Assembly (NCBI GenBank): GCA_040878035.1
Contig: JBBDMX010000099.1
Location: forward strand, 1 to 64,000
Direction: 5' to 3'
DNA from: JBBDMX01 sp040878035
Lineage (GTDB): Bacteria; Planctomycetota; Phycisphaerae; Phycisphaerales; Phycisphaeraceae
Length of the DNA stretch: 64,000 bases
A model generated the notes under the pieces. The model saw nothing but the letters and a program-made list of their open reading frames with translations. It was not told where the DNA came from and ran no database searches. This document shows positions 1-8,490 of the stretch, in pieces (within the stretch, counting starts at the first letter, position 1; each line of letters starts with the position of its first letter). The translations under genes were made by a program, and so were the position numbers.

Positions 1-10
1 GGCGGTTGGG

Positions 11-46
11 GCCCCCCTCCCCCGGGGCGAGGGGTGGGGTGAGGGG
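11..46. repeat. CCCTCTCCC-type intergenic palindrome, copy 1
   Basis: A C-rich run is followed by a G-rich run ending in GGGGTGAGGGG. The same pattern recurs at 126-178 and 41868-41909, so this is one member of a dispersed intergenic palindrome family. Confidence 0.6.
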
Positions 47-125
47 ATCAACGGATGACATACGTCTTGGAGTGCAACACCTGCGAGCGTTGTTACATGT
101 CACACACGCCGCGCTCCTCCGCGGC

Positions 126-178
126 TCCCCTCACCCGGCTCGCAAAGCCTCGCCACCCTCTCCCCGGGGGAGAGGGGC
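126..178. repeat. CCCTCTCCC-type palindrome at the end of aguA
   Basis: The arms CCCTCTCCCC and GGGGGAGAGGGG meet head to head, preceded by TCACCCGG. The element overlaps the 3' end of the agmatine deiminase gene and encodes its last residues (PLPRGEGGEALRAG). Confidence 0.65.
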
Positions 179-1237
179 CCCCGGCTCCTGCTGACTAAGG
201 CAGTGCAACGCGCCCAGGCCCACGACCAGATGCTCCGCGCGAACGCCGACGATTGTGTGCTTCGGCAGCGCATCTTCCAGTATCCGCAGCGCCACTTCAT
301 CACTTTTCTGGCCGAAAACAGGCACGAATACGCCGCGGTTGGCGATGAGGAAGTTGGCGTAACTGGCGGGCACTGGCTGGGTGCCGCCGCGACCGAATCG
401 GCCGGCGGGAAAATCGTACTGAATCGGATCAGGCACCGGCAGCTCGATAAAGTCGAGTCGCTTGCCATCCTGGTCGCAGGCGTCAGCCAGCGCCAGCCGG
501 TTGCGCTCGAGCATGTCGTAGTCGGGGTGATTCCGCGGGGCGCGGATGGCGACGATGGTGGTGGGGTTGACGAAGCGGGCGAGGTCGTCGATGTGGCCAT
601 CGGTGTCGTCGCCGACGATGCCGCCGGGCAACCAGATGATGTGATGCGTGCCCAGGGCATCGTGCAGTTCCTTCACGATGGCGGCGCGATTCTTCCGGGG
701 GTTGCGGTTGGGGTTGAGCAGGCATTGCTCGGTGGTCATGACGGCCCCGGCGCCGTTGACGTCGATCGATCCGCCCTCGAGCACCATGTCGTGCAGCCAG
801 ATGGGCAGCCTGAGTTGCTGCGCGACAAGCTGCGGCACGACATCATCCAGCTCGCGTGCTCCATACTTGCCGCCCCACGCGTTGAAATGGAAATCATGCA
901 GCGCTTTACGCGCCAGTTGGGTCAAAGCCCCACCCGCCGGAGCGGGTGGGCTTTCGTCAGGCGCGTCGCGCACGACAAAAATGGGCCCGAAATCGCGAAT
1001 CCACGAATCATCGGTCGCAATGCCGCGTGCCGCCGTCTCCGCCACCTCCACATAAGGTTTCATCGCCGCCACCCACGCATCCCACTGCTGTTGCGCTTGC
1101 GGCAAACACCCCGGCCAGGTCTCGACGTTATGCGGCCGCGTCACCCACACGCGCACCACCGGCTCCCACTCCGCGGGCATGCGATAGCCCAGCGCGCGGG
1201 CGGTCTGATTTCTCTGATTTCCGACTTGATCCATCAT
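131..1237 (-). CDS. aguA: Agmatine deiminase (peptidylarginine deiminase family)
   Basis: Hydrolyses agmatine to N-carbamoylputrescine and ammonia in the cytoplasm, the first step of the deiminase route to putrescine. The 368 residues match the family length. The sequence shows WIRDFGP near residue 79, EGGSIDVNG, TTEQCLLNPNRNP, the active-site block PGGIVGDDTDGHIDD and a C-terminal catalytic-Cys motif GALHCLSQQ. It follows aguB by 12 bp, so the two are co-transcribed and catalyse consecutive steps. Residues 5-11 (VGNQRNQ) are encoded by an AAATCAGA-type repeat, so the true start is uncertain. The conserved ALGYRMPAEWEP block means it must lie upstream of residue 15. The last 15 or so residues come from an intergenic palindrome rather than from the ancestral gene. 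Confidence 0.93.
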   Translation of the reverse strand: MMDQVGNQRNQTARALGYRMPAEWEPVVRVWVTRPHNVETWPGCLPQAQQQWDAWVAAMKPYVEVAETAARGIATDDSWIRDFGPIFVVRDAPDESPPAPAGGALTQLARKALHDFHFNAWGGKYGARELDDVVPQLVAQQLRLPIWLHDMVLEGGSIDVNGAGAVMTTEQCLLNPNRNPRKNRAAIVKELHDALGTHHIIWLPGGIVGDDTDGHIDDLARFVNPTTIVAIRAPRNHPDYDMLERNRLALADACDQDGKRLDFIELPVPDPIQYDFPAGRFGRGGTQPVPASYANFLIANRGVFVPVFGQKSDEVALRILEDALPKHTIVGVRAEHLVVGLGALHCLSQQEPGAPLPRGEGGEALRAG

Positions 1238-1249
1238 TCGTGCACCGGC

Positions 1250-2107
1250 CTAATCCAGAAACCGTCGTGTGATCGGTCCGTACGCATCGATCCGCCGGTC
1301 GCGCAGGAAGGGCCAGCCATGGCGAATGTGCTTGATGCGGTCCAGGTCGCAGTCGGCGATGAGCACGCATTCCTCGGCAGCGGGCGCCTCGGCGATGATC
1401 ACGCCACCGGGGTCGGCGATGAAGGAGCTGCCCCAAAACTCCAGATCGTCCTCGACGCCGATGCGGTTGATGGCGGCGACGAACACGCCGTTGGCAATGG
1501 CGTGGGCGCGTTGAATGGTCTGCCAGGCCTCCTTCTGTTGCCGGCGGTCGGCGGGCTTTTCGAGGTGATACCAGCCGATGGCCGTCGGGTAGAAAAGGAT
1601 CTGTGCCCCCGCCAGGGCGGTGAGCCGCGCGGCCTCGGGGTACCACTGGTCCCAGCACACGAGCATGCCGGTGGTCGCCTGGCGCATCGACTGCGTGGTG
1701 AATCCCAGATCGCCGGGCGTGAAGTAATACTTCTCGTAGAAGCGCGGATCGTCGGGGATGTGCATCTTGCGGTACTTGCCGACGATCTTGCCCGCCGGGT
1801 TGATCATAATGCTGGTGTTGTGATACAGGCCCGGGGCTCGTTGCTCAAAGAGCGAGGCGGTGAGTTCGACCTTGTGCTTCCTGGCCGCGGCACAGAGTTT
1901 CTGGGAGGTGGGACCGGGGATCGGCTCGGCCAGGGCGAAGCGCGATGGGTCCTGGACCTGGCAAAAATAGGTGTTGGCGAAAAGCTCCTGGGTGGCGATG
2001 ATCTGGGCGCCTTGGCGGGCGGCGTCGGCGATGAGGCGCAGCGTCGTGGCGACATTCTTGCGCTTGTCCGGCCCGCAGGCGTGTTGGAGCAGGCCGAGGC
2101 GGACCAT
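1250..2107 (-). CDS. aguB: N-carbamoylputrescine amidase (nitrilase superfamily)
   Basis: Converts N-carbamoylputrescine to putrescine, CO2 and ammonia. The 285-residue product has the nitrilase catalytic triad in order: Glu in IIATQELFANTYFC (about residue 40), Lys in GKYRKMHIPDD (about 117) and Cys in GMLVCWDQWYPEAAR (about 153). The start MVRLGLLQH is chosen because sequence further upstream in this frame encodes only the NPKSEIRN phrase repeat. It is the first gene of a two-gene operon with agmatine deiminase. The GGATTTC repeat lies 6 bases from the start codon, where a ribosome binding site would be expected. Confidence 0.93.
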   Translation of the reverse strand: MVRLGLLQHACGPDKRKNVATTLRLIADAARQGAQIIATQELFANTYFCQVQDPSRFALAEPIPGPTSQKLCAAARKHKVELTASLFEQRAPGLYHNTSIMINPAGKIVGKYRKMHIPDDPRFYEKYYFTPGDLGFTTQSMRQATTGMLVCWDQWYPEAARLTALAGAQILFYPTAIGWYHLEKPADRRQQKEAWQTIQRAHAIANGVFVAAINRIGVEDDLEFWGSSFIADPGGVIIAEAPAAEECVLIADCDLDRIKHIRHGWPFLRDRRIDAYGPITRRFLD

Positions 2108-2113
2108 CGAGTC

Positions 2114-2147
2114 ATTTCGGATTTCGGATTTCGGATTTCGGATTTTC
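2114..2147. repeat. GGATTTC tandem phrase repeat upstream of aguB
   Basis: About four head-to-tail units of ATTTCGG. Other copies are at 11970-12010, 12195-12262, 49824-49858 and 54044-54060. Read on the minus strand it would encode NPKSEIR. Confidence 0.8.
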
Positions 2148-2268
2148 AAGGCAGGTGTTCCGTATTGTGATCTTATGGTACGACACAACCAGCGCGCCGC
2201 GTCAAGCCGGTTCGTCGTGGCGCGCCATGGCCGGTATCATCGGCGTCCCTCCCGATGGTGAGTCAACG

Positions 2269-3738
2269 ATGAATCGCTCGTACCAGGATTCCACGCCCAG
2301 CGCGGCTGTCGCCGAGCCGATTGATGCTCCCGATGCATCGATCAGCCGGCCTCCCGCGCGGGTCGGGACGGGCGAGTTGTCGGGCCGACTGGCGGGACTG
2401 TCGCTGCCGCGCCAGGTGCTGGTCCTGGCGATCTGGCCCTTGATGGAGCAGATTCTCAACTTTCTGGTGGGCATGACGGACCTGATGCTGGCCGGGCGGC
2501 TGTCGCCTGATGCCGTCAAGGTGGCGGCGATCGACGCCCTGGGCGTGGCGGGCTACATCGGCTGGGCGATGAACCTGCTCCAGGCGGCGGTGGGCGTGGG
2601 CTCAGCGGCACTGATCGCCCGCGCCATCGGCGCCCGCCATCGCCGCGTCGCCAACTCTGCCCTGGGCCAATCGCTGCTGCTGGCCACATGCAGCGGCGTG
2701 ACGGTTGGGGTCGTGATCTACCTGGGTGCCGGGGTCATCGGGCGGTTTGCCGGCCTGGAAGGCCAGGGCCTGGCGTTCTGCATCACTTACCTGCGCATCG
2801 TCAGCCTCGTGGCGCCCGCCAGCGCCATCCTCTTTGTCGGCAGTGCCTGCCTGCGCGGCGCCGGCGACACGCGAACGCCCTTTGCCGTGATGGTCGTCGT
2901 GAATCTCACCAACGCCGTGGCCAGCATCCTGCTGGTGTTCGGCCCGGCGCCGCTGGGCGGACACGGCGTGGCGGGCATCGCCGCCGGCACCGCCATCGCC
3001 TGGATCGTCGGCGCCGCCATCGTCCTGACCGTGCTGATCCGCGGCTGGGGCGGCATCCGCCTGCGCCTCATCCGCCTGCGCCCCCATGCCTACACGATGA
3101 AGCGCATCGTCCGCGTGGGCCTGCCCAATCTCGCCGAATCCTCGGGCATGTGGATCGGCAACTTCCTGATTCTCAAGATCGTCGGCGCCCTGGGCATCTA
3201 CGGCGCCATCGGCGCGCACATGATCGCCATCCGCATCGAGGCGATCAGCTTTCTGCCGGGCTTCGCCATCGGGCTGGCGGCCGCGACGCTCACGGGCCAG
3301 TACCTGGGCGCGGGCAATCCGCAGCGTGCCCGCCAGGCGGTGCTGCTTTGCTGGTTCGCCGGCGCGGGCATCATGATGCTGCTGGGCCTGGTGTTCATTC
3401 TCATTCCCGAGCAGTTGGTCTGGCTGATCAGCAATGCCGACACGCACATGGAGCAGGCTCCGCGCCTGGTGCGCATGGCCGGGTTCATCCAGGTGTTCTT
3501 TGGCACCTATGCCGTGCTGTCCAACGCCATTCGCGGCGCCGGCGACACCCGCAGCGCCATGCTGATGACTTACGCCTCCACTTTTCTCATCCGTCTGCCC
3601 GCGGCGGCACTGCTGGGCGTGGTCCTTGACCTGGGGTTGCTGGGCGTGTGGATCGCGCTGTGCGGGGAGCTGATAATCCGCGGCGGCATGTTCGCGGCGC
3701 GATTCCTGCACGGCGGGTGGGCGAAGGTGAAGGTGTGA
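2269..3738 (+). CDS. MATE family multidrug/Na+ antiporter
   Basis: A 489-residue inner-membrane exporter with about 12 hydrophobic segments and the two-fold internal repeat typical of MATE proteins. FLVGMTDLMLAGRL lies at the start of the first half. The motif RGAGDTR occurs in both halves (LRGAGDTRTP and IRGAGDTRSAM), a hallmark of the DinF/NorM-like group. The start MNRSYQDS is preferred because the upstream in-frame stretch overlaps the aguB leader and looks non-coding. The N-terminal 40 residues are a polar, Pro/Ala-rich cytoplasmic extension. It is divergent from the agmatine operon. Substrate is unknown. Confidence 0.9.
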   Translation: MNRSYQDSTPSAAVAEPIDAPDASISRPPARVGTGELSGRLAGLSLPRQVLVLAIWPLMEQILNFLVGMTDLMLAGRLSPDAVKVAAIDALGVAGYIGWAMNLLQAAVGVGSAALIARAIGARHRRVANSALGQSLLLATCSGVTVGVVIYLGAGVIGRFAGLEGQGLAFCITYLRIVSLVAPASAILFVGSACLRGAGDTRTPFAVMVVVNLTNAVASILLVFGPAPLGGHGVAGIAAGTAIAWIVGAAIVLTVLIRGWGGIRLRLIRLRPHAYTMKRIVRVGLPNLAESSGMWIGNFLILKIVGALGIYGAIGAHMIAIRIEAISFLPGFAIGLAAATLTGQYLGAGNPQRARQAVLLCWFAGAGIMMLLGLVFILIPEQLVWLISNADTHMEQAPRLVRMAGFIQVFFGTYAVLSNAIRGAGDTRSAMLMTYASTFLIRLPAAALLGVVLDLGLLGVWIALCGELIIRGGMFAARFLHGGWAKVKV

Positions 3739-3821
3739 TGCACCCTCACTCGAGGAGAGGGTGCGCCCCTGGTACGACTCGGGCTCGGCTTGGCGACAAC
3801 ACCACAGGAACTCAAACGCCC

Positions 3822-5126
3822 ATGATCCGCATCAGTGACAACCGACGTTTCCTCATCAACGACGATGGTTCACCTTTCTTCTATTTGGCCGACACCGCGT
3901 GGGAGCTGTTCCACCGCCTTACCCGCGAGGATGCCCGCTTCTATCTGCGTGATCGCGCGGCCAAGGGGTTCAACGTCATCCAGGCGGTGCTGCTGGCGGA
4001 GTTCAACGGATTGACGCTGCCCAACGCCTATGGCCACCTGCCGCTAGAGAACGGCGACCCGGCGCGACCCATCGACGCTTACTTCCAGCACGTGGATTGG
4101 ATCGTGGACCAGGCCGCGGCGCTGGGCCTGTACATCGGCATGCTGCCGACCTGGGGCGACAAATGGAACAAGAAATGGGGCACCGGGCCGGAGATCTTCA
4201 CGCCGGACAACGCGCGGGTGTATGGCCGCTACGTGGGCCGGCGCTATCGCGACAAGCCGATTATCTGGATTATGGGCGGTGATAGGCATGTCGAGACCGA
4301 GCCGCATTTGGCGATTCTCATCGCCATGGCCCAGGGCATCCGCGACGCGGGCGCCGACCAACTCATGACCCTGCACCCGCATGGCGGCCACGGATCATCA
4401 GAGTCCGTGCACCAGCAGCCGTGGCTTGACTTCAACATGTGGCAGTCCGGCCACGCGCGGCGCTACAACCCCAACTGGCGCATGATCGACGGCGACTACC
4501 AGCTCATGCCGACCAAGCCGACGCTCGATGGTGAGCCGTGGTACGAAAACCACCCGGTAGCGCACGGCAAGCAGAGCATCTGGTGCGACGAGCACGATGT
4601 GCGCTGCCTGGCATACTGGGCGGTGTTCCACGGCGCCTGCGGGCACACCTACGGCTGCCATGACATGTGGGGCTTTACCGAGCCGGGGTGGCAGCCCGTC
4701 GCCACCGTGCGCGGCCACTGGTTCGATTCGATCCACCTGCCCGGCGCCCGCCAAGTCGGCTACTTGAAGAACCTGATGCTCTCGCGACCGTATCTGACCC
4801 GCATTCCCGATCAGTCGATTCTGATCGGCGACGCCGGTTGTGAATCCGACCATCGCGCTGCTACGCGCGACGGCACCGTGGGCCAAAAGGACGCAACCTA
4901 TGTCATGGCCTACTGCCCCACACCCGCAGCGCAAGCGCTGGACACTTCGGTCATCGCCGGGGCGAAGCTGCGCGTTTGGAGCTTCAATCCGCGCAGCAGC
5001 CACGCGCGGCGGGAACGCGAGATCGACAATGCGGGCCGGTTTCACACCGACCGCTCGCAGGTCGGGCCGGACCGTGTGATCGTGATCGATGATGCGGCGC
5101 GGGATTACCCGCCGCCGGGGAGTTGA
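3822..5126 (+). CDS. DUF4038 / apiosidase-like glycoside hydrolase
   Basis: A 434-residue protein without an obvious signal peptide. It opens with the DUF4038 signature (FLINDDGSPFFYLADTAWELFHR) and continues as a TIM-barrel-like domain with GFNVIQAVLLAE, IGMLPTWGDKWN and IIWIMGGDRH. A smaller C-terminal beta domain (WSFNPRSS) resembles the collagen-binding-like domain usual after DUF4038. The family includes GH140 apiosidases and related exo-glycosidases. I infer a role in plant or microbial polysaccharide breakdown, with the substrate unassigned. The ATG is chosen because the DUF4038 domain starts only 10 residues later; an AGGAA lies about 12 bases upstream. Confidence 0.82.
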   Translation: MIRISDNRRFLINDDGSPFFYLADTAWELFHRLTREDARFYLRDRAAKGFNVIQAVLLAEFNGLTLPNAYGHLPLENGDPARPIDAYFQHVDWIVDQAAALGLYIGMLPTWGDKWNKKWGTGPEIFTPDNARVYGRYVGRRYRDKPIIWIMGGDRHVETEPHLAILIAMAQGIRDAGADQLMTLHPHGGHGSSESVHQQPWLDFNMWQSGHARRYNPNWRMIDGDYQLMPTKPTLDGEPWYENHPVAHGKQSIWCDEHDVRCLAYWAVFHGACGHTYGCHDMWGFTEPGWQPVATVRGHWFDSIHLPGARQVGYLKNLMLSRPYLTRIPDQSILIGDAGCESDHRAATRDGTVGQKDATYVMAYCPTPAAQALDTSVIAGAKLRVWSFNPRSSHARREREIDNAGRFHTDRSQVGPDRVIVIDDAARDYPPPGS

Positions 5127-5143
5127 CTCGGAATATTCACCAC

Positions 5144-5415
5144 GGAGGACGAAGAGAAAAAGGCGTGAACACGAAGACACGAAGGCACGAGGAGGAAAAA
5201 AGGCGAAGGAACCGCGGATGAATGCGGACAAACGCGGATAGAAGGCAGAAAGATCAAATAAGGATCGAGTGGTTGATGTTCATCCTGTCTGTCCTTGCAT
5301 GGATCCTCTTGCTTTTTTCATCCGCGTCCATTCGCGTCCATCCGCGGTTTCTTCTTCTTCGTGTCTTCGTGCCTTCGTGTTCATCCCCGTTCCCTCTTCT
5401 CCGTGTTCTCCGTCG
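5144..5415. repeat. Long inverted repeat of 'ACGAAGACACGAAGGCACGA' phrases
   Basis: This 302-bp gap between convergent genes has no gene. The left half (5144-5245) reads GAACACGAAGACACGAAGG then CGCGGATGAATGCGGACAAA. The right half (5317-5415) carries the reverse complement of the same phrases in reverse order (CCGCGTCCATTCGCGTCCAT, then CTTCGTGTCTTCGTGCCTTC). Transcribed RNA from either strand could fold into an imperfect hairpin about 100 bp long. Related copies occur at 25868-26048 and 50523-50680. Confidence 0.8.
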
Positions 5416-5428
5416 TAAATGGTTCGCA

Positions 5429-6397
5429 TCAATCACGCTGTGCCTCGGCGCGGGGGCTGGGCGGACCGACGGCTGGGCCCGCGGCCGGACCGGTCGCCGG
5501 GCCTGCGCCAGCATCGCGCCGCCCTCGGCCTTGCGGGCGATTGTCCATCAGCACATACACGCGGTCGCGATGCTCGGCGGGAATCGCCGCCTCCACCTGC
5601 CGCTTGGCGATCCCCATGTTCGTCCGCCGCGACATGTGCGTCAGCACGATCGCCTCGGCCTTGCTCTTGGACAGCAGCGTGACGATGTCGTCCAGGTGCA
5701 GGTGCATGCCGATGTTGGCCCGGCCGCGATGCTCGGCCTCGAGAAAGGTGCACTCGGTGATGAGGATCTTGGCATTGAGCACGTCCGGCCGGTCAAAGTG
5801 CTTGCCCCAGGCCGTGTCGCCCGTGTAGCACACCAGCGGGATCTCGTGCTGATCGGTGATGGCCTTGCCCGCGGTCTTGAGCTTCATCAACTCCTCCTGG
5901 GGTAGACCCGCCAGTTCGGCCTTGAGCTTACTCCGCCGCTCCAGCACCACATAACCCAGCGAGGGAACGCGATGCTCGGTCGCAAAGCCACGCAGAAAGA
6001 TATTGTTCTTGATCTCGACTTCGTTGTCGGGCGCCAGGCCGATGACGCGGTAAGGCGTCTTCTGGGCCTCGATGTCGATCCAGGCGCGCATGAGATTGTG
6101 GATCGGCTTCTCCAGGTCGGGGTGACAGACGACGGTGCCCTCGCCCATGCCCTGGAAGGCACGTTGGGAGAAGTAGTATGCCAGTCCCGCCGAGTGATCC
6201 ATGTGCCCGTGCGACAGGGCGACGTACTTGCTGGTCAGCGCGGTGCGCGGGCAGCGGCCGATGTCAAAGCACACGTCCAGCTCGGGCACCTGCACGACCG
6301 ACTCTTCGCCGGCAATGGAAATGCCCTGCACGCGGTAAGGCGGCAGATAGAGAAAACAGGTGGGGGGACAGCGCGGCGGTTCTTTGGGAACAGACAT
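5429..6397 (-). CDS. RNase Z-like metallo-beta-lactamase fold hydrolase
   Basis: A 322-residue MBL-fold protein. The metal-binding motif LSHGHMDHSAGL lies about residue 61, with further ligands in LVCYTGDTAW (Asp) and VLTHMSRR (His). Arrangement and length fit the RNase Z/ELAC group, which trims tRNA 3' ends, but the exosite arm is not clear to me, so a general phosphodiesterase remains possible. A tRNA gene without encoded CCA lies just upstream on the same strand, a suggestive neighbour for a 3' processing enzyme. The last 35 residues are a Gly/Ala/Pro repeat (GPATGPAAGPAVGPP) unlike the rest. The start MSVPKEPP follows a non-coding stretch after the tRNA. Confidence 0.78.
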   Translation of the reverse strand: MSVPKEPPRCPPTCFLYLPPYRVQGISIAGEESVVQVPELDVCFDIGRCPRTALTSKYVALSHGHMDHSAGLAYYFSQRAFQGMGEGTVVCHPDLEKPIHNLMRAWIDIEAQKTPYRVIGLAPDNEVEIKNNIFLRGFATEHRVPSLGYVVLERRSKLKAELAGLPQEELMKLKTAGKAITDQHEIPLVCYTGDTAWGKHFDRPDVLNAKILITECTFLEAEHRGRANIGMHLHLDDIVTLLSKSKAEAIVLTHMSRRTNMGIAKRQVEAAIPAEHRDRVYVLMDNRPQGRGRRDAGAGPATGPAAGPAVGPPSPRAEAQRD

Positions 6398-6540
6398 CGG
6401 GAGAGCCTGGGGGTCAGTGTCCAACAGCAAAAAACCCGGGAACGGCGTCGATCCACAGCGGGCGGCCTGGCGATGAACAAAGTCATGACAAGCCCGACAC
6501 TGACCACAAGGCCCCTGGCAAACGGGTCGCCGAACCCAAC

Positions 6541-6621
6541 AGGCCGCGGTGGGATTCGAACCCACGAAGCTTTCGCAACGGATTTGCAATCCGCCCCATT
6601 AGTCCACTCTGGCACGCGGCC
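6541..6621 (-). tRNA. tRNA-Cys (anticodon GCA) with an enlarged variable arm
   Basis: An 81-nt cloverleaf can be drawn. The acceptor stem is GGCCGCG/CGCGGCC with discriminator U73, and the anticodon stem-loop is GCGGA-TTGCAAA-TCCGT with anticodon GCA. The T arm is GTGGG-TTCGAAT-CCCAC. The D stem has only three pairs (CCA/TGG) and the variable region is 12 nt (TGCGAAAGCTTC); both are class II features. No CCA is encoded. U73 and GCA are CysRS identity elements, so it probably functions as tRNA-Cys. Confidence 0.92.
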
Positions 6622-6800
6622 GGAAGCGGCTATTGTACGCCCCAACCGCAGGTTATGCCACTTGGTTGCCAACGCTCGAAAAGTGATTGCGTCCAGATTT
6701 GCGTCGCTTTCGGACGCAGCCGCGGATAGCGACGCTTTCGCTGAGTTCGGGTCGCGCTGTACCGCTGCCAAATGCGAAGTAGGCGGTCACGTATCGGTAT

Positions 6801-7096
6801 TCACAGCACAAGTTCAGCGTAGGATGGCAGGAAGCGCTACACGTCCCGATACGCCCCGATATCCTCTGCGGTGGGCTCGAAATCTCCGGGCAACCACTCG
6901 TCAGTACAGGGCATCGCCCAGTCCAAATGAAGCCGCTCTTTACGGGTGAATCGTGGGATGCGCAACTCGCACGGATCGGAAGCAAATGAGTTCCGGTAGT
7001 AGATGGTGCTGTCGAGCCCCGCGGCGAGGAGCTTGCGTTTGTCGTCGGGAGCGCAAAACATCCCACCGACTGTCAGCATCTGGTGCCCGTCCTTGG
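6801..7096 (-). pseudogene. Decayed C-terminal gene fragment (possibly a methyltransferase relative)
   Basis: The minus strand reads HQMLTVGGMFCAPDDKRK, then YYRNSFASDPCELRIPRF, LHLDWAMPCTDEWLPGD and GAYRDV, then an amber stop at 6837-6839. The same frame continues RFLPSYAELVL and ends in TGA at 6801-6803. The flow across the stop suggests one former reading frame. The upstream end is cut at 7097 by an element with terminal inverted repeats. I associate the pattern only loosely, from memory, with planctomycete O-methyltransferase-like proteins, so the function is not assigned. Confidence 0.5.
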
Positions 7097-7412
7097 AACC
7101 TGAGTTCGGGATAAGCCATGAGTTGCTGGAGAAGCGCCGGGCCGAGAACCAGGTGTCTTGCAGGCCCAAAGGGCTGTGATCCCTCAGCCCGGCCCAACGG
7201 GCCGGGAACCTCGGCCACCCGGTCTGGCAGGCCCCAACGGGGCGGTATAGGGATGCTCGATCATGCCAGCGATCAGGCGATATCGCGGCCCTTCAGGCCG
7301 CAGAACACGCCACACCGTCGACCCCCCAGCCCGTTGGGCTGGGCTGAGGAATACCGGCCCTTCGGGCCTCAAAGAAGCTTCACGACGCGCGGGCTTATCC
7401 CGAACTCAGGTT
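7097..7412. mobile_element. MITE-like element with perfect terminal inverted repeats
   Basis: The ends 7097-7117 and 7392-7412 are exact 21-bp inverted repeats containing CCTGAGTTCGGGATAAGCC. The 316-bp body has no credible gene but carries several short palindromes such as GGCCCTTCGGGCC, CGGCCCAACGGGCCG and CAGCCCGTTGGGCTG. Size, perfect termini, lack of coding capacity and interruption of a gene remnant on one side fit a non-autonomous element. No target-site duplication is obvious. Confidence 0.65.
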
Positions 7413-7713
7413 AAGACGCGTTGCCGCTCGGAGTGCAGTTCCGGATCGTGTTGAAGTGGCGATGGCACAGGCGGCGCGGCGGTCAGGAATCACCAGCTAC
7501 AAGAGGCTGATGCGCCAATCAGCCAAGCCCGCACGTCGTAGCTGCGACCCCCTGCAATAGTGCCGCATCGACATGGCTGAAACCTGTCGCCGCCCAGTTG
7601 CCTGATCATCTTACACGGGCGGATGTTGAAGAACGTCTGCCCCCCGTCGCGGACGGGCGGCGCTGTGCTGTCATCGCGGCGGCGAAGTATAATCACACCC
7701 CACTATCTTCTGA
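7413..7713. other. Gene-free region upstream of the 7714 gene
   Basis: I see no gene with coding character. A TATAAT at 7687-7692 is a plausible -10 box for the gene starting at 7714, but no good -35 box is visible at the right distance. Confidence 0.4.
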
Positions 7714-8490
7714 ATGGGGTGGGTCATGACTCTGATCGTTGCGAGCAGTCTGGCGGAGACCGTGGAGGCGGTTAACGAGGCGTGGTTCGAGGGTCGGTGT
7801 GTCGCGGCCGATGAGCGGCTGGCGGCGGCGCGGTGGATCGCGGCGCGGCAGGGATTGCCCGGCAGCTACGCCGGCTCGTTCGCCCTGCTTCCGGACGAGG
7901 CGCGCCAGGGCGTCCGCCTGTTCACCGGCGAGCGCGCGACCAATGCCGGGGCGCGGCACATCCTGGGGCAGGAAGCCTGCCGGGTGCTGCGGCTGATGAA
8001 GGTGCGCGACCGTGCGGTCGACGCGGCCCTGGCGACGGCGACGAGTAATCTTGATGCTCGCATCGGCCCGGTGCGCCCTCCCTCCGGGGCCGGGGGCGGG
8101 GCCGGGGGCAGCAGTCACTGGTGGGAGCCGTATCTCGGCGGCGTGTACTGTTGCGGCCGATGCAGCGTCGGCTACTGGCGACATCTTTCAGTCGGCGGCT
8201 TCGACGACCAGGAACGCCGCCTGGCGGTCGGCCTGCGCTGGTTGAAAGAGTGCCGCAAGGGCAATGGCAAGTCGCAGTCGAACGGGCGAGCGCCCGGCTT
8301 GTGGGGGTGGCGCGTCTTTCCGTTCTGGTACACCCTCTCGGCGTTGATGGAGATGGACCTGCCCGCCGCGGCGGATGAGATCCGTTACGTCGCCCCGCAA
8401 CTCGAGCGTGTCGTCAGGCGCGTGCCGCGCGACGATCGCTACGCCCAGCGACGGCACGAGCTGGCCCAACGCGCCCTGGCACGGATCTGA
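7714..8490 (+). CDS. Hypothetical protein with a Cys-rich centre
   Basis: A 258-residue predicted soluble protein that I do not recognise. The first 110 residues are helical (SLAETVEAVNEAWFEG, WIAARQGLPGSYAGSFALL). A Gly-rich linker PPSGAGGGAGG follows, then YCCGRCSVGYWRHL with three clustered cysteines, and a helical C-terminus. The Gly linker resembles the G/C-rich in-frame repeats seen in other genes of this window. A GTCATG four codons in is an alternative start. Stand-alone gene, with a TATAAT 22 bp upstream. Confidence 0.6.
   Translation: MGWVMTLIVASSLAETVEAVNEAWFEGRCVAADERLAAARWIAARQGLPGSYAGSFALLPDEARQGVRLFTGERATNAGARHILGQEACRVLRLMKVRDRAVDAALATATSNLDARIGPVRPPSGAGGGAGGSSHWWEPYLGGVYCCGRCSVGYWRHLSVGGFDDQERRLAVGLRWLKECRKGNGKSQSNGRAPGLWGWRVFPFWYTLSALMEMDLPAAADEIRYVAPQLERVVRRVPRDDRYAQRRHELAQRALARI

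Noticed and set aside
203..2170. 655-residue plus-strand ORF
   Set aside because: It is antisense to aguA and aguB, has no family pattern, and both minus-strand genes are clear.
6837..6839. Amber codon readthrough (pyrrolysine or suppressor)
   Set aside because: The surrounding gene is truncated by a mobile element; simple decay is more likely.
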